A stretch of DNA of 5,766 bases, from contig CAMLLU010000141.1 in the NCBI GenBank assembly GCA_946480925.1, positions 1 through 5,766 of the forward strand, written 5' to 3'. The stretch comes from an uncultured Rivibacter sp. GTDB lineage: Bacteria; Pseudomonadota; Gammaproteobacteria; Burkholderiales; Burkholderiaceae. Positions 1 through 5,766 of the stretch are shown here, piece after piece (position 1 is the first letter of the stretch; every line of letters starts with the position of its first letter). The position numbers and the translations under genes are program-made. Under the pieces are notes generated by a model. That model was not told where the DNA came from. It searched no databases and worked only from the letters and a program-made list of their open reading frames with translations.

Positions 1-1038
1 GGCTATGCCACACAGGTCTTCCATGCACCGCTCATCAACGGCGTGCCAGGCCTGCAACTGGCCGCCATCTGCAGCCGCGACACGGCCCGCGTGACCACCG
101 AGTGGCCGCAGGTCGAAGCGCTGCCCACGCCCGAGGCCCTGTTCGCGCGCAGCGACATCGACCTCGTAGTCGTGCCCACGCCCAACGACACCCACTACCC
201 GCTCGCGCGCGCCGCACTGCTGGCCGGAAAGCACGTGGTGGTAGACAAGCCCTTCACGCTCGACCTCGCACAGGCGCGCGACCTCATCGCACTGGCATCG
301 CAGCAACAGCGCGTGCTGTCGGTGTTCCACAACCGCCGATGGGATTGCGACTTCCTCGCGCTGCGCGAAGTGCTGGCCAGCGGCGTGCTGGGCCGCGTGG
401 TGGAGGTGCACTCGCACTTCGACCGCTACCGCCCGCTCGTGAAAGACCGTTGGCGCGAGGCCGGTGGCCCGGGCAGCGGCTTGTGGTTCGACCTGGGCCC
501 GCACCTCGTGGATCAGGCCCTGCAGCTGTTCGGCTGGCCCGACGGCCTGCACCTGGACTTGGCCCGCCTGCGCGACGATGCGAAAGCCGACGACTGCTTC
601 GCTGCCACGCTGCGCTACGGCGATACCTTGCGCGTGCGCCTGCATGCCAGCGCACTCACCGGCCAGCCGGCCCCGCGCTGGGCGGTGCATGGCACGCGCG
701 GCAGCTTCGTGAAGCACGGGCTCGACCCTCAGGAAGACGCCATGAAGACCGGTGCACGCCCGCTGCTGGCTGGTGTGGCCAGTGCAGGCAACTGGGGCAT
801 CGACCCCAGGCCCGGCACGCTCATGCTGTATGCCGACCCCATGCAGCCCGGTGAGGCGAAGCCGGCGCCCAACCCGCGCGGCAACTACCTCGACTACTAC
901 GCCGCGGTGCGTGACGCCGTGCGTGAAGGCTCGCCCAACCCCGTGCCGGCGCAAGAGGCGGCACGCGTGATGGCCCTCATCGAGGCAGGCTTCACCAGCG
1001 CGAAAGGCCGATGCGAAGTGACGCCGCAGCAACCGTAG
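1..1038 (+). CDS. Gfo/Idh/MocA family oxidoreductase, YdgJ-like (5' end missing)
   Basis: NAD(P)-dependent oxidoreductase acting on a sugar, polyol or related substrate; the substrate cannot be read from sequence. The frame is open from base 1 and begins GYATQVFHAPLINGVPGL, which matches the region just after the first Rossmann beta strand of this family, so about 10 N-terminal residues lie off the window; the GTG at 43 is an internal Val. 345 residues are visible, and E. coli YdgJ is about 346. Visible marks: PTPNDTHYPLARAALLAGKH, then VVDKP with Lys at visible residue 83 (the family's E/D-K-P motif), VFHNRRWD, and WFDLGPHLVDQ with Asp164 and His168 as the likely catalytic pair. The C-terminal half (HGTRGSFVKHGLDPQEDAM, GNYLDYYAAVRDAV, NPVPAQEAARVM) follows YdgJ closely. 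Probably cytosolic. Its upstream partners are not visible, and a 94-base gap to the next gene argues against tight coupling. Family assignment is very secure; orthology to YdgJ is likely but untested. Confidence 0.93.
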   Translation, partial: GYATQVFHAPLINGVPGLQLAAICSRDTARVTTEWPQVEALPTPEALFARSDIDLVVVPTPNDTHYPLARAALLAGKHVVVDKPFTLDLAQARDLIALASQQQRVLSVFHNRRWDCDFLALREVLASGVLGRVVEVHSHFDRYRPLVKDRWREAGGPGSGLWFDLGPHLVDQALQLFGWPDGLHLDLARLRDDAKADDCFAATLRYGDTLRVRLHASALTGQPAPRWAVHGTRGSFVKHGLDPQEDAMKTGARPLLAGVASAGNWGIDPRPGTLMLYADPMQPGEAKPAPNPRGNYLDYYAAVRDAVREGSPNPVPAQEAARVMALIEAGFTSAKGRCEVTPQQP

Positions 1039-1096
1039 TGCCCAAAACAGCACTGCGAAACAGCTTGTTGCCTTGATGGCAGCGCGCGCTTACGCT

Positions 1097-1128
1097 CTGC
1101 CCTTCAAAAAGAACTGCCTGGAGGGCAG
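1097..1128 (+). promoter_or_regulatory. Hairpin sequestering the ribosome binding site of the SRPBCC gene
   Basis: CTGCCCTTCA (1097-1106) pairs with TGGAGGGCAG (1119-1128) over 10 bp with one G-U wobble, leaving a 12-base A-rich loop. The Shine-Dalgarno GGAGGG (1120-1125) lies entirely in the right arm, 7 bases before the ATG at 1133. A competing smaller hairpin, CTGCC (1114-1118) with GGCAG (1124-1128), would leave most of the site in its loop, so two alternative folds are possible. Pairing is seen directly; regulation is inferred. Confidence 0.45.
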
Positions 1129-1132
1129 CGAA

Positions 1133-1672
1133 ATGCTGATGAAGTTCTTCAAATGGCTGCTGGTCGCCGTGCTGGTGCTGGCCGCCGGACTGGTGGGGGG
1201 CGGCTACTTCCTGTCGTCCAAGTTCAAGGTCACGCGCAGCACCGTCATCAACGCGCCGGCAGAGCGCGTCTACGGTTTCGTGGCCAGCCCGCGTGCGTGG
1301 AAGCAATGGTCGGCGTGGAACCAGCGCGACCCGAAGATGCGCATCGAATATTCGGGGCCTGAGCAAGGCACCGGCTCCAAGTGGAGCTGGAAGAGCGAAA
1401 GCCAGGGCGACGGCACCATGACGCTCACACAGGCCGAGCCGTCGAAGCTGGTGGCCTTCGACCTCTACTTCCCCGATTTCGGCACCACGTCGAAAGGCGT
1501 GCTGACCTTCGAGGCCCAGGGCCCCAGCACCACGAACGTGACCTGGAGCATGGAAGGCGACATGGGCTCGAACCCGCTGTACCGCTGGTTCGCGCTGAGC
1601 GCCGACAGCATGGTGGGCAACGATTTCGAAGCCGGCCTCGCCGGGCTGAAGACGCTGGCCGAAAAGCCTTGA
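1133..1672 (+). CDS. Membrane-anchored SRPBCC (polyketide cyclase/START-like) family protein
   Basis: A 179-residue protein with one N-terminal membrane segment (about residues 5-27, FFKWLLVAVLVLAAGLVGGGY) followed by an SRPBCC fold, a deep hydrophobic ligand-binding cup. Fold signs: the opening strand KVTRSTVINAPAERVYGFVASPRAWKQWSAWNQRDP (a PAE-x-V-y-x-h-h then W-x-x-W-s-x-W pattern is typical of this group), strands such as GTMTLTQAEPSKLVAFDLYF and STTNVTWSMEGDM, and a long C-terminal helix ending AGLAGLKTLAE. The domain probably faces the periplasm, inferred from the anchor. Start choice: ATG at 1133 has GGAGGG 7 bases upstream; the in-frame TTG at 1073 and ATG at 1076 would add a charged stretch before the membrane helix and have no good ribosome site. 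The ligand is unknown. It is separated from oxyR by 168 bases with hairpins, so a shared operon is doubtful. Confidence 0.82.
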   Translation: MLMKFFKWLLVAVLVLAAGLVGGGYFLSSKFKVTRSTVINAPAERVYGFVASPRAWKQWSAWNQRDPKMRIEYSGPEQGTGSKWSWKSESQGDGTMTLTQAEPSKLVAFDLYFPDFGTTSKGVLTFEAQGPSTTNVTWSMEGDMGSNPLYRWFALSADSMVGNDFEAGLAGLKTLAEKP

Positions 1673-1683
1673 CGCCCCGCGCC

Positions 1684-1701
1684 TGAGCCCCGCGCGGCTC
1701 A
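1684..1701 (+). terminator. Possible weak terminator hairpin after the SRPBCC gene
   Basis: TGAGCC (1684-1689) and GGCTCA (1696-1701) form a perfect 6-bp stem with a 6-base loop, starting 12 bases after the stop codon. No T-tract follows, so intrinsic termination is unproven. Confidence 0.25.
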
Positions 1702-1732
1702 AGCGCCCTCCGTTGCACGCGGTAACGGAACC

Positions 1733-1802
1733 AGCCATCGACATGCTCAATGAGGGCCAATGAAGAAAAGCATTGGCGCCCTCGCGCGGGCTTGTCGATG
1801 CT
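1733..1802 (+). promoter_or_regulatory. Extended nested hairpin in the oxyR leader
   Basis: Arms pair in layers: CATCGACA (1736-1743) with TGTCGATG (1793-1800), extended outward by AG (1733-1734) with CT (1801-1802) past a bulged C1735; GCTC (1745-1748) with GGGC (1788-1791), including one wobble; GAGGG (1752-1756) with CCCTC (1779-1783); CCAATG (1757-1762) with CATTGG (1771-1776) past a two-base bulge. The loop is AAGAAAAG. About 25 pairs in 70 bases, between the SRPBCC gene and the oxyR ribosome site. No T-tract follows. It could be a leader RNA structure, a small RNA or a DNA-level dyad; the sequence cannot tell which. Confidence 0.45.
1735..1752 (+). promoter_or_regulatory. Candidate operator upstream of oxyR (copy A of a shared motif)
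   Basis: CCATCGAC then TCAATG, separated by 4 bases, begins 106 bases before the oxyR TTG. The same two blocks at identical spacing begin 102 bases before the katB start (2772-2789). The ATCG-N7-CAAT core inside it resembles one ATAG-N7-CTAT dyad of the E. coli OxyR site but matches only 6 of 10 fixed positions. Binding by OxyR is inference from the shared position and the pathway. Confidence 0.35.
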
Positions 1803-1840
1803 ATGCCTCCTTCACGAACAACAAAGATCAAGGAGGATGC
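1800..1840 (+). promoter_or_regulatory. oxyR ribosome binding site with a perfect upstream anti-SD
   Basis: AAGGAGG (1830-1836) lies 4 bases before the TTG at 1841 and decides that start. CCTCCTT (1806-1812) is its perfect 7-base complement. Allowing single-base bulges at T1802 and G1805, GC-AT at 1800-1804 also pairs with ATGC (1837-1840), giving about 11 bp around a 17-base loop. This fold shares bases 1800-1802 with the upstream hairpin, so the two compete slightly at their edges. Confidence 0.5.
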
Positions 1841-2836
1841 TTGACCCTGCGTGAACTCCGCTACCTGGTCGCCATTGCCGACCACCGCCACTTCGGCCGC
1901 GCCGCCGAAGCCTGTTGCGTCACCCAACCCACACTGAGCGCCCAGCTGCGCAAGCTCGAGGCCTACCTGGGCATGACGCTGATCGACCGCAGCGGCAAGC
2001 AGCCGCTGCCCACCCCCATCGGCGAGCAGATCGTCGAGCGCGCACGCCGCCTGCTCGAGCAGGCCGACGAGATCCTGCAGCTCACGCGCCAGCGGCGCGG
2101 CCCGCTGCAAGGCGCGCTCAACGTCGGCGTGATCCCCACGCTCGCGCCCTACTACCTGCCCTGGCTGCTGCCGCACCTGGCGAGCCGCTATCCGCGGCTG
2201 CACGTGGTCGTGCTCGAAGAGACGACGCGGCGGCTCGAAGAGAAGCTCAACGACAACCTCATCGACGCCGCCTTCCTCGCCCTGCCTGCGTTCTCGCGGC
2301 CAGACGTGGTGGAGCACCCGCTGTTCGACGAGCCCTTCTTCGTGGCCTGCCCGGCCGATCACGCAGCCGGCGAAGACGCCGATGCGCCACTCGACACGCA
2401 GCGGCTTTCAGGCCTCAAGCTCCTGCTGCTCACCGAAGGCCACTGCCTGCGCGGCCAGGCACTCGCGGCCTGCGGGCAAAGCGAAGCCGAACACGACAGC
2501 ACCGCCGACTGCCGCGCCACCAGCCTCGAGACGCTGCGCCATCTGGTAGCCGCCGGGCTGGGCTACACGATGCTGCCGGCGCTCGCCGCGCGTTCACTGT
2601 CGGGCGGCCCGCTGGTCATCCGGCCGCTCGCCTCCAGCGAATCGCGCCGCATCGGGCTGGTGTGGCGCGCAGGCCACCCCAAGAGTGCCGAATTGCGGCG
2701 CCTGGCCACGAGCCTGGAAGAGGCCCTGCCGCCGGGCGTGCAGCCGGTGGGCCACACCATCGCCGCGAGCACCATCGACGTTGTCAATGGGTTGGCGAGA
2801 AGGTCTCAACTTCACGCGCAAGGGATCCCTACCTAA
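1841..2836 (+). CDS. oxyR: OxyR, peroxide-sensing LysR-family transcriptional regulator
   Basis: Cytosolic hydrogen-peroxide sensor that, when oxidised, activates antioxidant genes. 331 residues from the TTG at 1841; E. coli OxyR has 305. The winged helix-turn-helix is residues 1-60 (LRELRYLVAIADHRHFGRAAEACCVTQPTLSAQLRKLE), followed by a linker helix and the periplasmic-binding-protein-like sensor domain (GALNVGVIPTLAPYYLPWLLP, HPLFDEPFFVACP). The redox pair is present: Cys202 in TEGHCLRGQ and Cys211, nine residues apart exactly as C199/C208 of E. coli, then RATSLETLRHLVAAGLGYTMLPALA. Start choice: TTG at 1841 has AAGGAGG just upstream and gives the family's usual (M)TLRELRYLVA; the ATG at 1760 would add 27 residues unlike the family with only a poorly spaced ribosome site. 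The last ~28 residues (GHTIAASTIDVVNGLARRS...) extend beyond the usual end and overlap likely katB control DNA. It lies 37 bases before katB. Identification is very secure. Confidence 0.95.
   Translation: MTLRELRYLVAIADHRHFGRAAEACCVTQPTLSAQLRKLEAYLGMTLIDRSGKQPLPTPIGEQIVERARRLLEQADEILQLTRQRRGPLQGALNVGVIPTLAPYYLPWLLPHLASRYPRLHVVVLEETTRRLEEKLNDNLIDAAFLALPAFSRPDVVEHPLFDEPFFVACPADHAAGEDADAPLDTQRLSGLKLLLLTEGHCLRGQALAACGQSEAEHDSTADCRATSLETLRHLVAAGLGYTMLPALAARSLSGGPLVIRPLASSESRRIGLVWRAGHPKSAELRRLATSLEEALPPGVQPVGHTIAASTIDVVNGLARRSQLHAQGIPT
2772..2789 (+). promoter_or_regulatory. Candidate operator upstream of katB (copy B of a shared motif)
   Basis: CCATCGAC then TCAATG at the same 4-base spacing as copy A (1735-1752), 15 of 18 bases identical, located inside the 3' end of oxyR and 102 bases before the katB GTG. 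A further GAAG matches at the same offset (2799-2802 against 1762-1765). TTGTCA at 2781-2786 within it resembles a -35 box, but the matching -10 (TCTCAA, 2804-2809) is poor. A role as the OxyR site for katB is inference. Confidence 0.35.
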
Positions 2837-2871
2837 GCTGAGCCACCACAACTCAGCTCAAGGAGATCCCT
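2821..2871 (+). promoter_or_regulatory. Hairpin sequestering the katB ribosome binding site, overlapping the oxyR stop
   Basis: AGGGATCCCT (2821-2830), itself palindromic, pairs with AGGAGATCCCT (2861-2871) over 10 bp with A2864 bulged. Inside it AGCTGAG (2836-2842) pairs perfectly with CTCAGCT (2852-2858) around a 9-base loop. The katB Shine-Dalgarno AAGGAG (2860-2865) is almost wholly in the right arm, and the fold ends 2 bases before the GTG start. The oxyR stop TAA is 2834-2836, so a ribosome finishing oxyR would open the left arm. This is a classic geometry for translational coupling; the pairing is seen, the coupling inferred. Confidence 0.55.
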
Positions 2872-2873
2872 GC

Positions 2874-4424
2874 GTGAACAGCACCTTCCATCACCGCGCG
2901 ACGAAGACGCTCGTCGGCGCCGCCACCCTGTTCGGCTTGTCGGCCGTGGCCCTGGCCCAGGGCATGACGCAAGGCCTGACGCGCAACAACGGCGCGCCGG
3001 TGGGCGACAACCAGAACTCGCAGACCGCGGGCCCGAACGGCCCGGTGCTGCTGCAGGACGTGCAGCTCATCCAGAAGCTGCAGAGCTTCGACCGCGAGCG
3101 CATCCCGGAGCGCGTGGTGCATGCACGCGGCACCGGTGCGCACGGCGAGTTCGTCGCCACGGCCGACCTGGTGAACGTGACACGCGCGAAGGTGTTCACG
3201 CCCGGCACGAAGACGCCGGTCTTCGTGCGCTTTTCCACCGTGATCCACGGCACCCACTCGCCCGAGACGCTGCGCGACCCGCGCGGCTTCGCCACCAAGT
3301 TCTACACCGCCGAAGGCAACTGGGACCTCGTGGGCAACAACCTGCCGGTGTTCTTCATTCGCGATGCGATCAAGTTCCCCGACATGGTCCACAGCCTCAA
3401 GCCCAGCCCCGACACCAACCTGCAGGACCCGAACCGCTTCTTCGACTTCTTCTCGCACGTACCCGAGGCCACACACATGCTCACGCGCGTGTATTCGGAC
3501 TACGGCACGCCGGCCAGCTACCGCACGATGGACGGCAACAGCGTGCACGCCTACAAGTTCGTCAACGCGCAGGGCGGCGTCACCTACGTGAAGTTCCACT
3601 GGAAGAGCCTGCAGGGCGAAAAGAACCTCACGGCCAAGGAAGCCTCGGCGGTGCAAGGCAAGAGCTTCAACCACGCCACCGAAGACCTCATCGAGGCCAT
3701 CAACAAGGGCAACCACCCGAAGTGGGACTTGTACGTGCAGCTGCTCAAGCCCGAGCAGCTCGACGGTTTCGACTTCAACCCGCTCGACGCGACGAAGGTG
3801 TGGCCGGGCGTGCCGGAGCAGAAGGTCGGCACGATGACGCTCAACCGCAACCCGGCCAACGTGTTCCAGGAAACCGAGCAGTCGGCCTTTGCGCCGGGCA
3901 ACCTGGTGCCGGGCATCGAGCCGTCCGAAGACCGCCTGCTGCAGGGCCGCGTGTTCAGCTACAACGACACACAGCTCTACCGCGTGGGCACCAACGTCTT
4001 CCAGCTGCCGATCAACGCGCCCAAGGTGGCCGTGAACAACAACAACCAGGACGGCGCGGCCAACGGCGGTGCCCGCAACGGCAAGGTGAACTACGAGCCT
4101 TCGCGCCTGGCGCCCAAGCCGCAGGACGCCGCGCTGCGCTACAGCGCCCTGCCGCTGGCGGGCGGCACGCAGCAGGCCCGCATCGCCAAGACGCTCAACT
4201 TCCGCCAGGCGGGCGAGTTCTATCGCTCGCTGTCGAAGCAGGAGCAAGGCAACCTGGTGTCCAACCTCGCCGGTGACCTGGGCCAGGTGAAGGACGACAC
4301 GGCGAAATACACGATGCTGTCGTTCTTCTACAAGGCCGACAGCCAGTACGGTGCGGCGCTGGCCAGGGCCGTGAACGCCGACGCCGCGCGCGTGCAGCAG
4401 CAGGCCGCAGCGCTGAGCGAGTAA
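2874..4424 (+). CDS. katB: KatB-type exported monofunctional heme catalase
   Basis: Converts 2 H2O2 to water and oxygen, probably in the periplasm. 516 residues; P. aeruginosa KatB has about 513. A signal peptide covers residues 1-28 (His/Arg/Lys-containing start, hydrophobic LVGAATLFGLSAVALA, likely cut after ALA before Q29). The mature start NNGAPVGDNQNSQTAGPNG is the family hallmark. Active-site marks: His83 in RVVHARGTGAHGEF, Asn156 in DLVGNNLPVFFIRD, and heme-ligand Tyr363 in RVFSYNDTQLYR, with Arg359 four residues before it. The spacings 83-156-363 fit a small-subunit catalase; there is no large-subunit flavodoxin-like tail. Start choice: GTG at 2874 has AAGGAG 8 bases upstream and gives a complete signal peptide; the frame runs further upstream but only into oxyR in another frame. 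It lies 37 bases after oxyR and 25 before ankB, so it is probably co-transcribed with ankB and perhaps oxyR. OxyR control is expected by analogy with Pseudomonas. Confidence 0.95.
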   Translation: MNSTFHHRATKTLVGAATLFGLSAVALAQGMTQGLTRNNGAPVGDNQNSQTAGPNGPVLLQDVQLIQKLQSFDRERIPERVVHARGTGAHGEFVATADLVNVTRAKVFTPGTKTPVFVRFSTVIHGTHSPETLRDPRGFATKFYTAEGNWDLVGNNLPVFFIRDAIKFPDMVHSLKPSPDTNLQDPNRFFDFFSHVPEATHMLTRVYSDYGTPASYRTMDGNSVHAYKFVNAQGGVTYVKFHWKSLQGEKNLTAKEASAVQGKSFNHATEDLIEAINKGNHPKWDLYVQLLKPEQLDGFDFNPLDATKVWPGVPEQKVGTMTLNRNPANVFQETEQSAFAPGNLVPGIEPSEDRLLQGRVFSYNDTQLYRVGTNVFQLPINAPKVAVNNNNQDGAANGGARNGKVNYEPSRLAPKPQDAALRYSALPLAGGTQQARIAKTLNFRQAGEFYRSLSKQEQGNLVSNLAGDLGQVKDDTAKYTMLSFFYKADSQYGAALARAVNADAARVQQQAAALSE

Positions 4425-4449
4425 GCGCAAGCCGCGAGGAGCCCGTGCC

Positions 4450-5073
4450 ATGCAACGACACATGAAGCGCGCCCTCGTGGCGCTGACCCTCGCGGCCGGC
4501 GCCGCCTGCGGCGCGCATGCGCAACAGGCGGCACCGCAAGCCCCGCCGGCAGCCGCCATCGAGAGCTTGCAGCAGCGCCTGCAGGACTACTACTTCGACG
4601 CCGCGCGGCGCGGCGACACGGCGATGCTCAAGGAGTTCATCGACGCGCGCTACGACCTCGAGACGCGTGACGCGAAGGGCTACACGGCGCTCATCCTTTC
4701 GGCCTACCACGGCCACGAGCACGCGGTGCGTCAGCTCATCGACGCCGGTGCCAACCCCTGCGCGGCAGACAACCGCGGCAACACCGCGCTGATGGGCGCC
4801 ATCTTCAAGGGCGAGCTCACCGTCATGCGCATGCTGATGAAAGCCGAGTGCGACCCGAACCACCGCAACGGCGCGGGCCAGACCCCGGCGATGTATGCGG
4901 CCTTGTTCGGCCGCGTCGAAGTGCTCAAGGGGCTGGCCGCACAAGGCGCCGACCTGCGCGCTACCGACTCAGCTGGCAACAGCGCGCAAAGCCTCTTGCA
5001 AAACCAGCAAGACCTGCAAGACCAGGCCGGCGACACCGCGCCCTCGCGGCAACCCGCCGCCGCAAAGCGCTGA
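4450..5073 (+). CDS. ankB: AnkB-like exported ankyrin-repeat protein
   Basis: 207 residues. N-terminal signal peptide (MQRHMKRALVALTLAAGAACGAHA, likely cut after AHA at residue 24), a short Ala/Pro/Gln linker, then about four ankyrin repeats: roughly 46-75 (FDAARRGDTAMLKEFIDARYDLETRD), 76-108 (GYTALILSAYHGHEHAVRQLIDAGANP), 109-141 (GNTALMGAIFKGELTVMRMLMKAECDPN) and 142-174 (GQTPAMYAALFGRVEVLKGLAAQGADL), plus a partial cap GNSAQSLLQNQQD and a disordered tail. Ankyrin repeats bind proteins. In P. aeruginosa the periplasmic ankyrin protein AnkB, encoded next to katB, is required for full KatB activity, and the same order and export signals here point to that role. Start: ATG at 4450 with GAGGAG 8 bases upstream; ATG at 4462 is possible but spaced too far. 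The 25-base gap after katB indicates an operon. The molecular mechanism of the partnership is not readable from sequence. Confidence 0.88.
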   Translation: MQRHMKRALVALTLAAGAACGAHAQQAAPQAPPAAAIESLQQRLQDYYFDAARRGDTAMLKEFIDARYDLETRDAKGYTALILSAYHGHEHAVRQLIDAGANPCAADNRGNTALMGAIFKGELTVMRMLMKAECDPNHRNGAGQTPAMYAALFGRVEVLKGLAAQGADLRATDSAGNSAQSLLQNQQDLQDQAGDTAPSRQPAAAKR

Positions 5074-5079
5074 ACCGGC

Positions 5080-5106
5080 ACGCCCGCCTGCGAGTCAGGC
5101 GGGCGT
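5080..5106. terminator. Probable bidirectional terminator between ankB and the ABC gene
   Basis: ACGCCCGCCTG (5080-5090) and CAGGCGGGCGT (5096-5106) form a perfect 11-bp GC-rich stem with loop CGAGT. It sits in a 39-base convergent gap, 6 bases from each of the two stop codons. Neither side has a clear T-tract, so efficiency is uncertain, but location and stem strength fit a shared terminator. Confidence 0.7.
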
Positions 5107-5112
5107 ACCCGC

Positions 5113-5766
<654 letters not shown>

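Noticed and set aside
43..1038. GTG at 43 as the start of the oxidoreductase
   Set aside because: Family-conserved residues (GYATQVFHAPLINGV) are encoded in frame from base 1, so the gene begins off the left edge.
1737..1773. Full four-part E. coli-type OxyR site upstream of oxyR
   Set aside because: The first dyad matches 6 of 10 fixed positions and the second is poor; only the motif shared with katB is kept, as a candidate.
1760..1840. ATG at 1760 as the oxyR start
   Set aside because: It adds 27 residues unlike the LysR family and has a poorly spaced ribosome site; the TTG at 1841 follows AAGGAGG and gives the canonical N-terminus.
992..2362. Long open frame on the minus strand
   Set aside because: It lies opposite the SRPBCC and oxyR genes, its translation is compositionally odd and lacks recognisable domains; a GC-rich shadow frame.
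2781..2809. TTGTCA (2781-2786) with TCTCAA (2804-2809) as a sigma-70 promoter for katB
   Set aside because: The -35 is good and the spacing is 17, but the -10 matches only 3 of 6 bases; too weak to annotate as a promoter.
2874..4424. Bifunctional catalase-peroxidase (KatG)
   Set aside because: The length, His/Asn/Tyr motifs and RVFSY heme-ligand motif are those of a monofunctional heme catalase; KatG is longer and has different motifs.
4495..4512. Lipoprotein cleavage site at Cys20 of AnkB
   Set aside because: The preceding residues are Gly-Ala-Ala, not a lipobox with Leu/Val/Ile at -3; a standard cut after AHA fits better.
2853..4559. 568-codon open frame on the minus strand
   Set aside because: Exactly antisense to katB, rich in Arg/Val/Leu/His with no family motifs; explained by third-position GC bias.

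Overview
The window is GC-rich, densely packed bacterial DNA with short gaps. Its gene types (YdgJ-like oxidoreductase, OxyR, KatB-type catalase, AnkB-like ankyrin protein, MalK-type ATPase) suggest a proteobacterium. My best guess is a Burkholderiales betaproteobacterium, inferred from composition and remembered family resemblance, not from a search. No mobile element, tRNA, rRNA or CRISPR array is visible, and no gap between genes exceeds 170 bases.

Layout: (1) 1-1038 (+), a YdgJ-like Gfo/Idh/MocA oxidoreductase whose first residues lie off the left edge. (2) 1133-1672 (+), a small membrane-anchored SRPBCC protein. (3) 1841-2836 (+), oxyR with a TTG start and both redox cysteines. (4) 2874-4424 (+), an exported KatB-type heme catalase with a GTG start. 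(5) 4450-5073 (+), an exported AnkB-like ankyrin protein. (6) 5113 to the right edge (-), the C-terminal part of a MalK/UgpC-type sugar ABC transporter ATPase. A perfect 11-bp hairpin separates the convergent ankB and ABC genes.

Genes 3-5 form one functional unit: a peroxide sensor, a periplasmic catalase and the catalase's ankyrin partner. The katB-ankB pair is known from Pseudomonas aeruginosa, where AnkB is needed for full KatB activity and the pair is peroxide-inducible through OxyR. Here oxyR sits directly upstream on the same strand.

The least expected signal is in the non-coding and overlapping DNA of this unit. An 18-bp motif with 15 matches recurs about 100 bases before the starts of both oxyR and katB. 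The ribosome binding sites of the SRPBCC gene, oxyR and katB are each complementary to sequence just upstream. In katB, the blocking arm lies inside the last oxyR codons, which would couple katB translation to oxyR translation. A separate extended hairpin of about 70 bases fills the oxyR leader. These are read directly from the sequence; their function is inference.
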